Shown here piece after piece: positions 46,785 through 57,510 of a stretch of DNA of 64,000 nt. The notes under the pieces are model-generated. The model saw only the letters and a list, made by a program, of their open reading frames with translations. It ran no database searches and was not told the DNA's origin. Position numbers and translations under genes: made by a program. Numbering within the stretch: position 1 is the first letter of the stretch; the number at the start of each line of letters is the position of its first letter. Source of the stretch: Macrophomina tecta (taxonomy: Eukaryota; Ascomycota; Dothideomycetes; Botryosphaeriales; Botryosphaeriaceae); the NCBI GenBank assembly GCA_024180945.1, contig JAKSGN010000003.1, positions 2,480,001 to 2,544,000 of the forward strand. The letters are read 5' to 3'.

Positions 46785-47678
46785 ATGGGCCACCTCAACG
46801 AGCGCGGTTGGATCAATGTTGCCACACTCGTGGTATACTTGCCACTCTTGGTCGGAACCCTCGCCACACTCCTTAGGCAAGGGTTTCGTCTGAAGTCGTT
46901 CTACTACCTCTTAGTATTCGTCCTGGGTATCTCAGACACTCGTATGCTCCAGAAGAAAAGCTCCACTGACATCAACCCAGTAAAATACGTCGGCGCCGCC
47001 ATGACAATCGACGTGCAACTCAAAAACAACGCCAGCCTCTACACACCCGCCGCGATCCTCAGCACCATCGTTCTGACCCCACTCATCATGTCCGTCGGCG
47101 GTATCGTCAGTCTGAAGTGCGCCTCCCCTCCCTACCAACACAGCGGTACCGCCTACCTTGCCGCCCCCGAGCGCCCCGCTTACGAGCTCCTGAGCAGGAC
47201 CGCCACGTCGCCGGACCAGAAGCCCCTCATCACCAGCCGCACGACGCGCCTGACGCATCTCTCGCACCTCGCGGTGCTGGCATCCCTCGCGCTGGGCATC
47301 GTCGGCGGCCTCGACGTCTTCTCCACCACGCCCGACCCGAACAGCAACGGCAAGACGTATATGCGCGCGGCCGCGGGACTGGCTGCCGGCGCGCTGTTTC
47401 TGATTGCGGTCGTCGTGGCGACAAATATGGCTAACGCGCGCTTACTGGGCGGGTGGTATGTCAGGTTGTATACGGCGGTGGCGTTTGTTGCGCTTCCGCT
47501 GCTGGCGGCGCGCGTAGCGTATACGGTGGGTGTGGCGGCGACAGTGGATACGACGAGGACCCAGGTGTTCAATCCGCTCACGGGAAGTTGGGTACTTTAC
47601 CTGTGTTTGGCATGGCTGCCAGAGGTGCTGTTGGGATACGTGCTTGTGGCGGTGGGATTGATGAAGCCTAGGTCGTAG
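46785..47678 (+). CDS. Seven-transmembrane protein, DUF7702-like
   Basis: Intronless frame of 297 aa from ATG 46785 (MGHLNERGW); an in-frame upstream extension to 46665 lacks helix features and was not used. Seven hydrophobic segments are visible, for example INVATLVVYLPLLVGTLATL, LSTIVLTPLIMSVGGIVSL, AAGLAAGALFLIAVVVATNM and YLCLAWLPEVLLGYVLVAVG. The layout, with LLRQGFRLKSFYYLL after helix 1, resembles fungal DUF7702 membrane proteins, whose function is unknown. It diverges from the efflux pump gene, so co-expression with it is possible. Confidence 0.7.
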   Translation: MGHLNERGWINVATLVVYLPLLVGTLATLLRQGFRLKSFYYLLVFVLGISDTRMLQKKSSTDINPVKYVGAAMTIDVQLKNNASLYTPAAILSTIVLTPLIMSVGGIVSLKCASPPYQHSGTAYLAAPERPAYELLSRTATSPDQKPLITSRTTRLTHLSHLAVLASLALGIVGGLDVFSTTPDPNSNGKTYMRAAAGLAAGALFLIAVVVATNMANARLLGGWYVRLYTAVAFVALPLLAARVAYTVGVAATVDTTRTQVFNPLTGSWVLYLCLAWLPEVLLGYVLVAVGLMKPRS

Positions 47679-49469
47679 GATAGTGTGAGAGATAGAGTGG
47701 ATGGAGGGGATTTGATGGGACACGGACTTAGGAAGGAGTGTCCCTTTCATTTGTTCACACATGATGATAGCGAGTTCAATGGAAACGCATAACGCCGCTT
47801 GTTCAATCGTGGCAATGGGAACTAATGTCTTCTCTGCGCGAGATTCATACGGCAAGACTCCAGACGCCTCCATTTGCTGCCGTTACCGTGGCGTTAATTG
47901 TGGTTAATCGTGGGGCCTCAATGACCAAGCACCCATTATTTCCTTTTTCAAAGAAAAAAAGAAGAGAGAATTAATCTGGTTTTATCCCGTAGCAATGGTC
48001 CTATATGACTTAACCTATTACCACCCGACTGATTAGATGGGGTGCTAAATACGTTGATACCAAATGAACATTTTGATCGTCCGGCATGTGTTGCAAGTGA
48101 AAGAAAAGCAGCCGACACCTGAGGCAGTTGCATGAATAAATTACTGATGAGATGCTTCATCATCTGGCTAGTATACGCATGTCTCCATTCGCGTGATAGA
48201 AGGCTGCTTTTGTCACAAAAGCTCGCAGAAGTAGAACAGATTACACTCATTGTAGTGGCGGGGTACGTATGCACAGTTTCAAAGACAATTTATTCAAGCT
48301 GCTACATAGAATGATTCCAGACTGGCGACATCCGACTCCTTTTCATATACTGTTTACCACTCTTTCCATCATCCAGGGTCTGTTGTGCGGGGTATCTCGA
48401 TTCATGAGTCGGTCGAAATGGGTCCGCTGGATTGGATAGAAGGCGAGTGCTTGCAGGATGGGTTTCTCGGGTATAAGTTAGCATAAATATGAATGACGAG
48501 ACTACGGAGTCAAACCGGATGTTCCAGAGAGGGCGTTTATTTCTTAGGGCCGTTCTTGTCGCCCTTGATCTTCTTGATGAGGCTCCAGATAAGCATATTG
48601 GCGGGTGGGTAGCGGAGTGTGAATAGGCTTGAAGTGAAGCTGGGTGGATGCTGATGTGAAAGACAAAATTTGGAGACAGAAGTGTGAAGTTTAGAAAGTA
48701 AGATGTAGCACGATAATAAAGAAGTAGTGACGAAAGCCAGGACGATGCTGGGTAAGCAACGGCGGCAGATAAGCATTGAGGCGTCCAAGCTTGTTCGGGC
48801 GCTTATCCGCGAGTCACTGGCTGACGCCGTCCAACAAGTGGGCTTATGATCTGCAAGTCGCACAGGTTTCCCCGTTCGGAGCGACGGGACCTAGTCATGC
48901 GCCTGTAAACGCTCCACTTTTTGTCCAAATTAGGTCAGCAATGCGGACAAGGCGCAGAGAGCTTGGAGCGCAAGCAAGATCTCTGACGCTAGTGCTGATG
49001 TCTCAGCGCCGTCAAGGTTCATAGTGGCTCTTCCAATATTTCGAAAACAGCAATCAGCTGTCCTGTCGACCTTCAGCTTGGGTTGGCGCACGTGCGTCAT
49101 TAGAGGACTTGCGTGAGATTCACACGAGGACGGGCGTACCGTCATCGACTACGCTTTGAGCCAGGAGAGCATGAAGACTCAGGATCTTTGAGTAGTGGCT
49201 TGATGGACTAAAGTCTGCCTGGATTTTCGAGGAGCCTGCAGTTAAACGAGGTAGGAGAACATGCGTCCTCAACATCTCAATCAAACGGTATAGTGAACTA
49301 CCTCGCGAGACACTCAAGCCATCCACTAATGGCATCTCGTGAGTCACCTTCTGCTGTGATTTTGTTCCCATTTTATCAAGTAAATCTGAAAATATACAAG
49401 CCCACTAAACGCCGCATTGCCCTAACCACCAATAAATCTCCGTCCGACACACCTGAAACTGAATAAAAC
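47679..49469. other. Gene-poor stretch of 1.8 kb
   Basis: No family-recognised gene. A tiny minus-strand open frame at 48537-48596 encodes a 19-aa cationic, partly hydrophobic peptide and is listed separately. Confidence 0.4.
48537..48596 (-). CDS. Possible 19-residue small ORF or last exon
   Basis: ATG at 48594-48596, TAA at 48537-48539. The product starts MLIWSLIKKIKG and ends with a Lys-rich tail, giving a short amphipathic, positively charged peptide. The frame remains open upstream of the ATG, so it could be the end of a larger minus-strand ORF (48863-48537). No homology recognised; may be chance. Confidence 0.2.
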   Translation of the reverse strand: MLIWSLIKKIKGDKNGPKK

Positions 49470-51328
49470 TCAATGAACTAAGCCACTCTTACGGATCTGC
49501 ATCATTGGCTGATCTACTGCCTCAATGGCAGGCTCTGCTCGCAGCGACTCCATCATAATCATCGTGGCAGCAACCTGCCGACGCTGAATCTTCCCAGTTG
49601 CCGTCTTCGGCATAGTCTCCGTAAAGTACACCTGCGAGCTGGTCAGCCAAGCCTCCACAATGAACCGTAAACTTACCTTCTTGGGCACCTTGAACTTCGC
49701 CACCCTCGCGCGGAAGAATTCCTTCACATCCTCCTCCGTCAGCCTGCCGCCACGCTTGAGCACCACCGCTACCCCAACATCCTGCCCGTACAGCGCATCA
49801 TCAATGGCGAAGCTGACCGCCTCGCCAACATCCCGGTGCTGCAGCAACAAGTTATCCAGCTCGATGGGGCTGATCTTTTCGCCGCCCTTGTTGATCAGCT
49901 CCTTGATGCGGCCAGTCAGCCGGACGTACCCCTTCTCGTCCAACACGCCCTGGTCGCCGGTCCGCAGAAAGCCGTCTGCGGTGAAAGTCGAGGCGTTGAC
50001 GGCCGGGTCGGCGACGAGATACCCGCTCGTGACGTTGGCGCCGCGGATGCAGACTTCGCCGATGCTGCCAGCGGAGAGCGTAGTCCCCGCGTCATCCTTG
50101 ATGTGCAGCTCCACGCCCTGCGGCAGACCGACTGAGCCGGGGGTGCGACCGCCTGGAGTCAGCGGGTTCGAGCAGATCTGGTGCGCAGCTTCGGTCATGG
50201 CGTAGGCCTCGAGGACGACGGTGTTGAGCTCGTGCTCGAGCGCGGCGAGGACGGTGGGAGGCAGCGGGGACGAGCAGGACCGGACGAAGCGGATGGAAGG
50301 ACGCGGAGTCGGGAGCGGGTTCTTGAGTAGGATTTGGTGGATTGTGGGCACGGCTGTGTACCAGTTGGCGCCGTGGCCGATGAAGTCCTTCCAGAATTCG
50401 GAGGCGGAGAAGCGTTGTGGCACAATGACTGAGCCGCCGCTTGCGAGGGGTGTGAGCATGCCGGCCACGAGACCATGGATGTGGAAGAGAGGCATGACGA
50501 GGAGACCTCTGTCTCTGGGGCCGAGCTTGTAGGTTGCTTGGACATTCTCTACCGAATTTGGTGAGCACACAATGTGCGAACTCCAGGGACACTTCACTTA
50601 CTGATTGACTGGGTGATATTTCGGTGCGTGAGAGGAACCTGAGGAGATCAGCACGGTACTATGGTGTAGCTTGTGAACATACTCACAGCCTTTGGTCTCC
50701 CGGTTGTTCCACTCGTGTGCAGTATTAGAGCAATATCATCGGGTTGAGCTTGGAGCTCATTCAACCTGCTGACCCCACCAACGGTGGTTTTGGTGGGCGC
50801 GGAGAAGACAATCTCTCCTCCATTGAAACTGACTTCAGCCACGCTGACGCCACAAGCACGAGCTGCCCGAACAGCATCGATGTTCTTGTCAATGGAGCCC
50901 CACGGCACCAGGAGAACAGAAGCGTTGAGGTCCTGCAGATAGAACTCAAATTCGGACTGCTTGTAGTCAAAGTTTAGAGGTGCGGCCACGGCACGCATGC
51001 AGGTCGACGCAAAGAACGCCACTATCAGCTCCAGGGAATTTGGTAGGCTGAAGGCCACACGGGATCCGTGAGTGATGCCGATCGCTGCGAGATTGAGCTG
51101 AAACTCTCTAACGCGGCGGGCAAGGTCTCGATGTGAAATCCAACCGCCACTATTGGTGCCTGGGATGATAATTGCAGACGAATCGAAACCGGGAGATAGA
51201 CAAGACGTGAGCGTGGACATGACGGTGGTGGGGGTGTTCTGTAGCGGCGACTGGCAGGTCTGAGTGGACGAAGCCCACGACCAAAAGAACGAGCGCAAGC
51301 TCAAAAGTGATGTCACAACCGAATCCAT
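49470..51328 (-). CDS. AMP-dependent acyl-CoA ligase (Pcs60/4CL-like)
   Basis: Adenylate-forming enzyme that activates a carboxylic acid with ATP and joins it to CoA. Four exons: 51328-50687, 50638-50602, 50548-49677 and 49631-49470; 570 aa. Motifs in order: P-loop LHTSGTTGRPKAVPLTH (restored across intron 1), VMPLFHIHGLVAG, A5 region LEAYAMTEAAHQ, LRTGDQGVLDEKGYVRLTGR, NKGGEKISPIELD, and the catalytic-lysine motif PKTATGKIQRR. The last intron is 45 bp, a multiple of three without stops, so missing it would add 15 residues without breaking the frame. The sequence resembles peroxisomal Pcs60/oxalyl-CoA synthetase, but the C-terminus (KSGLVH) is not a standard PTS1, suggesting non-peroxisomal location. 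It could supply the acyl-CoA for the elongase or acyltransferase nearby. Confidence 0.9.
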
Positions 51329-51879
51329 GGCAAATTCAATTTTGCTGTTCACATGGTACAATTGTGTTGTTCTTAGCGGATGTTAAAGACGAAGAGCTAA
51401 AGCAAGCTGCTGTCTCATCTCAGAGTGGCGTGGACATCCCGCTTCCTGCCGTGGTGGAGCTGGCTGGGTCAACCGCATCACTATTAGGCATGCTCAGACA
51501 AAGATTCAGACCATGCAATTGTTCGCTTGTAAGCTTACTTGATACGAGTCAAGCCTTGGGAAGCACTGCTCGCTTCACCGCATACAATTCGGTCCGACTT
51601 CGAGGTCCATGCTCCAAGACCAGGAGCTGCAAAGGGTTGGCTGCGACTGCATGATCCTACGCTTCTGCAGGTTGGATGGATCAATCGTCAAGGGAGACAG
51701 GGGACGAGCCCGAGATCTCATGGTGTAAAAATAGTGGCCTAAAGACTCGTTAACGGTCCAACGGCTCGAGCCAACCTCTCCTTCCGGGGCGCTAAGTGAC
51801 GAGACTTGCATCCCAAATCATGCAACATTTCTACCATTCCTACTGAAATTTGGAACTACCTTCTGCCTTGTACCCTAAA
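51329..51879. promoter_or_regulatory. Divergent region between ligase and small Lys/Arg-rich ORF
   Basis: About 550 bp 5' of the acyl-CoA ligase; no gene or specific site recognised. Confidence 0.4.
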
Positions 51880-52299
51880 ATGGATACCAAAGTTGTTCTA
51901 CAGAGCAGAAAGCGTCCTGCACCCCCTTGCGAAAACGAAAATCTACGGAAGAGAAGAAGACTTCGCAAACACACGTGGCCTTCAGTGAGTGCTGTGCATG
52001 TCACGTCAACTTCCTCCTCACTGACTGAAAAGCGCTCCCCTGGACTTGGATTTCACCAAAGACATGACCTGGATCCAATTCTTGTTTTTCAAGATGCCGG
52101 AGGGTTCGAGTTCGTTTTTAGTATAGACCTACACAATGAAGCAACTGGCCATGGGGTGGAGAAATCAATTGATTCGCAGACCAGTGGGACCCCTTCCCTT
52201 TCTGCCGAAGCTGTCAAAGGTCTGGCGGATTATTGCAAGCGCTTGCAGGACATTGAGGATTGCGCGAAAGCTGAAGTAGACCGATTTGGTGGACTTTGA
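51880..52299 (+). CDS. Hypothetical 139-aa protein with basic N-terminus
   Basis: Starts at ATG 51880 (MDTKVVLQSRKRPAPP), stop TGA 52297-52299. Residues ~9-32 are Arg/Lys-rich (SRKRP ... LRKRRRLRK), resembling a bipartite nuclear localisation signal. The C-terminal half (DPILVFQDAGGFEFVFSIDL, then a helical end LADYCKRLQDIEDCAKAEVD) looks folded. No family recognised. Coding-like composition but short, so it may be an expressed small protein or a chance frame. Confidence 0.4.
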   Translation: MDTKVVLQSRKRPAPPCENENLRKRRRLRKHTWPSVSAVHVTSTSSSLTEKRSPGLGFHQRHDLDPILVFQDAGGFEFVFSIDLHNEATGHGVEKSIDSQTSGTPSLSAEAVKGLADYCKRLQDIEDCAKAEVDRFGGL

Positions 52300-52525
52300 T
52301 GTAGTAGGACAATAACTTCCTTAGCGCACCGACTTTTGATGACTTGAGCGAATGATGGTTCAAGCTGGATTCAACAGTAATGATTCCACTGTTATTTCGG
52401 CCCAGCCCATGATCTCGCCACCTGTGACGTGCCAGTACTTCCACATCTTCATCAATATTTGTGAACTCAAAATTTTCAAATGCGCAATCTGGATTCGGGT
52501 ATTCTAAACAGATAAATGAAAAGCT

Positions 52526-53877
52526 CTAGACTTTGGAGAATGCCGCACCTCCTGCACCTTCATCAATCTCCCTCATTTCATCGAGCCCAACAACTTCGAA
52601 CAACTTCTTCGGCGTGACGTGCTGTGGAACGCCAGTGACTCCCTCATACTTAAGTTTCTCGAAGGTAGCTTTCATCGCCACGTATGCCGATGACAGTGCC
52701 GCCAGTGAGAAAATCATGATCCTGAAACCCATCTCCTGAGCCTCCTGAGTAGATATCAGTGGGCTCGCACCATTCTCGATCATGTTCAGAAGCAACGGCC
52801 AAGGAGCGAGGTCTTTTACTGCCTGACGAGCTTGCTCCTTCGAAGTGAACCCTTCAAGAATCCCCACGTCGGCGCCGAGATCGCGTGCTGCCTTCAGTCT
52901 TGCAATGCACTCGTCATATCCGCGGGTCTGTAAAGCATCTGTGCGAGCAATGAGAACGATGTCGGAGCGGATCTGGTCTTTGGCCTTCTTCGCAGCCCGT
53001 ATCCTCATGAGGAAGGTGTTCATATCGACGACCTCTTTGCCCTTCAGGTGGCCACAGCGTTTTGAGAGGATCTGATCTTCAATGTGGAAGCCTGCAACGC
53101 CTGCACGAGCATATTGCTGTACCGCTTTGGCAACCATGATAGGGCCACCGTATCCGGCTGCTACTGGTCAGCAATACCGAGTGCAATTGTAGCGGTGACG
53201 TACATACCGTCCATGTCAGCGATAACAGGAGGACCGTAAGGCGTGAGGTTACAGATCATTTCTGCTTGCTCACGCATGTCGTGGAGCTGTGCGATTGCCA
53301 GGTCAGGCATGCCCAGGCGTGATGCTGTGGTCCCGGCACCGGTCTTTGTCGCTTGTCAGCACAGGTCAAAGGATGCTTTCCATCTGCAATCAAAACATAC
53401 CATGTAGAGGCCCTCAAAGCCGACGGACATTGCCACACGGGCCGAGAAGCCATCAAACACACCAGGGCATACGATGAGGCGGTCGGACCGCTCGAGCAGC
53501 CTTCTGAGCTTTGTTGAGCCGGGAAGGTATTGGTAACCATCATCGAGCAGCTCAGGCGTGTCGCTTGAGGAGACGTCACTCTCCTCATGAGGAGCTTGGT
53601 GTGCAGTCACGAGGCCCACGTCATCGTCAGAACGAACGGTCCGGTCCTCATCAACTGGCAGATTCTGTCTTGACAACGCCTCCGGATCATCTCCAGAAGA
53701 GCAGCTTGACGCTCCAGCAGCGGTTCCAACAGAGTCTGCATCGGATGGGGAGGAGGGGTTGTGGTAGAGTTTAACGCGCTTGAAGGCACCAGAGCAGGCT
53801 CCGCGGTCGTCGTCGCGGGAGAATTGCTCAAAGAGAGTCTGGTCAGAAGGGAAGGAGGTCAGGACAGAGGGAGACAT
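52526..53877 (-). CDS. Isocitrate lyase/PEP mutase family C-C lyase
   Basis: Three exons: up to 53401, 53343-53208 and 53160-52526, with introns 53344-53400 and 53161-53207. From ATG 53877 the protein is 415 aa; an upstream in-frame ATG at 54075 would add 66 mostly unstructured residues. The first ~130 residues are Ser/Asp-rich and atypical for the family. Then come the substrate-binding start RLIVCPGVFDGFSARVAMS, TGAGTTASRLGMPDL, GFHIEDQ, and the catalytic Cys motif KRCGH followed by LIARTDAL. The Cys motif indicates a lyase (methylisocitrate, dimethylmalate or oxaloacetate type) rather than a phosphonomutase. A Mg2+-dependent cytosolic or mitochondrial activity on 2-hydroxy/2-oxo dicarboxylates is expected; substrate unknown. 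Confidence 0.85.
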
Positions 53878-55030
53878 CGGGCAAGGCTGTGTTCTCTTTG
53901 GAGCCTGTTGGTGCACACTGAAAATTCCTCCGAAGCTTTCTTCTGTATATGAATGGTGCTTGGAACATGCCATGCGCACATTCGACCGCTCGTTGCATGC
54001 TGCAAATGAAAGCGTTCGGTTGCAGCATGGACAGGCGTTGGTCAGCGTGGCGTCGAACAGGGATTCCAGCACCATTCAGAAACGATAAAGTGGCGTGGAG
54101 GCTCATAGCGGCTGAAGCATGCTTACGGTGTCAGCCTGTCAGCCGATTATGTCGAAGATCGACAGGGCGAGACATTCACACCCGCGTCCCCGCAGGCATA
54201 TCTGTAAGCTCATCTTTACCCACTTTTGGACTCGTAGACCTACCCGGAACCCGCCGCTCCGGCGTATCTCGCTAATTGAGCTTCCCTGGGCATCCACCAA
54301 GAAACATTCGCTGTTCGCCGAGTTCGCCGGGAGGATTCAGCAGCGGGCCGACATTCGCGAACCCGCATTGGTACCACTGATTGGTCCGAGCCCACTTGCC
54401 GATTTCGGGTTGTATTTGCGATAACAGTTGGGTGCAGAGCTCATAACAGGCTTTTGAGCCACTAAAATCATTTCTACAGGAGTTCTTCTTATCTATTTAA
54501 TGCGAGTCCAAGAGCTCCTTTACGCATAATCACTACGCGTTACACGAGCAGCCAGAGAGCCCCGCGGCCTCAAAGATGCTGACGTGAAAGGCCTGCTGGC
54601 GGAGAACCGGCATGTGGAGATATATATGTTTTGATTTCATACAACCTCTAGAAGCAATGTAATCCTACGCGACGTAGTCCCGGTGTAGCACAGAGTGGAT
54701 CTAGTTTGAAGGTATCACAATTATCATGAAATAAAACGCTGGTGAACTGCTACAAGAGCAGTCCGACAGGCCTTTCTTTCAAAAGCCTTCAGACATCGGT
54801 AGGCCAGGAATAATTACAATTCCAAGCGTACAGTGTTGGCTGCTCTCGCTCGTAGACATCAGCAAACTATCGGGTGTAGGGCAAGGGCGCGCACATGTGT
54901 GTCCGTTGCTGTTTCTAAATACAGTATGATGCAAGCAAGTTGAGTCCCATAAATCCTCCGACTTTGACCCTATGCCGTCAATCTCTACGTCAATGAGAGT
55001 GAGGTCAGATGAAAACATCACAAATACGTT
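53878..55030. other. Upstream region of the lyase gene and HET gene 3' flank
   Basis: Contains the alternative upstream start of the lyase (54075) and about 950 bp without a recognised gene. Confidence 0.4.
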
Positions 55031-57510
55031 CTAAACGAGGGTAATTCGGCTCGACTCAACGCTCTGGAATACGTCCAAGTGTTCCTCATCTAGAAAGAAT
55101 AACCCCACACGGCGGAAGGTTTTTGCGGGTCCTAAGCTTGGCTCCAAAATAAGTCCACACCAAACGTGCTGTTGGCCATGTTCCGGTAGTCTTGGCCACT
55201 GCTCGAAGAGTTGTAGAGCAAACAGTGATCTTGCAACCTGCTCGGGCTTCCTTAGGTCCAGGTGCGAGAATCCAATCTTCTTCCCTTCGTGTATCAGCTG
55301 GTAAGGGAAATCGAAAATAGATAGTTTGGTCTGGGCAAACCCATTGATATTCACAGGTAGAAGAAGACCCGCAACCACGAGATGAGCGCACGTAATGCTC
55401 CCAAAAGGATCATTCCCAGCCAGTTGAATATCCGCCTGCAACAATTCAAACGTTTGAGGCAAAGCATTTCGCTCCCATTGGGATCCCCAGGTTATTTGGC
55501 CGTCCATGCTGGCCCATGACCACGATGGTGCGCGGTACGACGGTGCGGAAGAAAATTCGTGATCATTAGCGCAGCAAATCCATAACAATCCGTATGCCAG
55601 GTCTTCTTCCCAGATCCCGGCGAGATAGCGGCCGACCAGGCCAGCAGAAGAAGTCTCTTTGGCAAGTCCAGAGAGTGCGGGTAGCTTATCGGCGCCGTAG
55701 GTCAGTTGACGCGCAGAGAACTGCGCCACAATGTGGAACCAATGTTCAAAGATCCTTTCGATCTTGTCATTGTAACCATGTTCGTCTCCGTAATGGCTTT
55801 TTCCATCGTCACCTTCATCTTCCCCATCATCATAACCCTCCTCCTCCTCCTCCTCCTCCTCCTCCCCCTTACTTTCTTCTTCTTCTTCTTCTTCTTCTTC
55901 TTCTTCTTCTTGTCCAGCATCAATGCCGTGTTTCCCAGGACTGCATCGTTCGGCCCCATCATTCCCTCCACCACTACCATCCCATTTGTCCTCCGTCTCA
56001 GCTCCATTTTGGCTACCTTCGTGATCGACAATGCTTGTAGGCGTTGGTAGATGTTGGATCTTATGGTTGTCCTCCGCCCATATTGCGGACCGACACTCAA
56101 AATACGATTGATCTCTGCAGAAGTGAACCAAACGCCGAGAAAGGAACCTCTCTTGGAGAGTCCAGCCCCTATCATTCCACTTTGAACACTCGACGTTTGT
56201 CTCATATTTGCACGGCCGATTATCCATTACTTGCCGCAGGTAAATGTGGCCATGGACACTGCCATCTTTCTGAGATACAAACGGGACTCGAACTTCTTCT
56301 TTTAGAGGCCGCTCGAGGAAACCGTCATGGCTTGTGCTTGTGGATGTTGCGGCAAGAGTCACATAGGCGTGTATGTATACTTGGTCCATCATCGCCGCTT
56401 CGCGTCGCCAATCCTCAACGGAGTCCTGGATGATACAAAGAGAGTCTATCCAAAGATATTGGAGGCCAAGACGGCGCGTTACGAGTATCGCGTCTCTGAA
56501 GTTTTTGGGCATACTGGTAAGTTGTAAGCTGACTGCCGAAAATGGGGTATCACATGTACTATAGCTGTATATTGCCACGGGAAATCCAAGCAACCATCCC
56601 GCCGCACATGGTCTCGGCACCTTTCGACAGCGGGGTGCGTGTGAGGCTTCAGCCCGTACATGATTGCGTTTGTAGCTGAACGCACTGGCACCATTATTGT
56701 ATGAACAAATTGGACTTACATATTAAGTGGTATCCCTTTTTCTCTCTCCGTTATTGTTGAACTTTCAGTTTTAAGTATCGGCCTCTCGGGGTCTGGTGGC
56801 CCCCAGCAGTGGCTGAGAGCAACATAGCGCAGCCCAGGTATCCCCTCGGTTTCCAGCTTCGCCTCTGGTGCGTCTTGCGTACCAACATCGATCAATCGCG
56901 TGGGCTTGAATGGCTTTGCGGTCAACCTGCACACCGGATGATTCCTCTCGCACTCCTGAATCCAGCCATGCATGCGGGAGGTGCACATCTCGGACAAAGC
57001 GTTCGGCTCCAATCTCCTCCGCTGGATTCTCCCTGATCTTGATGCTTCTTCTTCTGCGGCGACCACATTCGGTAAGCTCCTGAGCATGGAAACACGTGGG
57101 CTTTCCATATCATACGCACCATCATCCGCATGCACCGAAAAAAATAAGCTCTCTGCCTCAGTATCCCCTATATGCAAGTCCAACTGGAGAGCATATACGC
57201 CATTTTCATCACCGACAGCGTCTGTTCTTAGATTGTATTCTGTGTAGAAAGAGGCATTTGCCAGCCAGACCGGCGTCACCCGTCCGGACTCCATATCACC
57301 ATCCCGCCTGCGCTCCCAGGTGCTTCGGACAATCTTGGCAAGGAGACCGCAGAATTCACAGCCAAGGTTTGCGTTACGAGTCAGGCAAGGCAGGGCAGGG
57401 AGTTCGTCATGGACCTGGAATCTGCTGAGCACCACTTCCTGTGTGGGTTCGTCAGCTGCGTATTCAATCCTGAGGCCGGCACAGTTTCTGCACAGTATGC
57501 TGGAAGCCAT
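55031..57510 (-). CDS. HET-domain (heterokaryon incompatibility) protein with poly-Glu tracts
   Basis: Two exons, 57510-56720 and 56513-55031, give 757 aa; the 206-bp intron interrupts the HET domain. The HET blocks are clear: RYVALSHCWG (~residue 230), then after the splice PKNFRDAILVTRRLGLQYLW with IDSLCIIQDSVEDW, and RGWTLQERFLSRRLVHF. Upstream is a Cys-containing N-terminal region (ILCRNCAGLRIEY). Between the HET domain and the C-terminal part lie two Glu runs (about 12 and 9-10) within a Glu/Asp/Gly-rich stretch. Such proteins trigger cell death in vegetative incompatibility in known cases; most are uncharacterised. Start ATG 57508-57510 chosen because upstream frame has no ATG. Confidence 0.88.
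55837..55912. repeat. Trinucleotide microsatellites CTC and CTT inside the HET gene
   Basis: On the + strand a (CTC)n tract at about 55837-55866 and a (TTC)n tract at about 55874-55911; on the coding strand these are GAG and GAA repeats encoding Glu. Length likely varies between strains. Confidence 0.9.
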
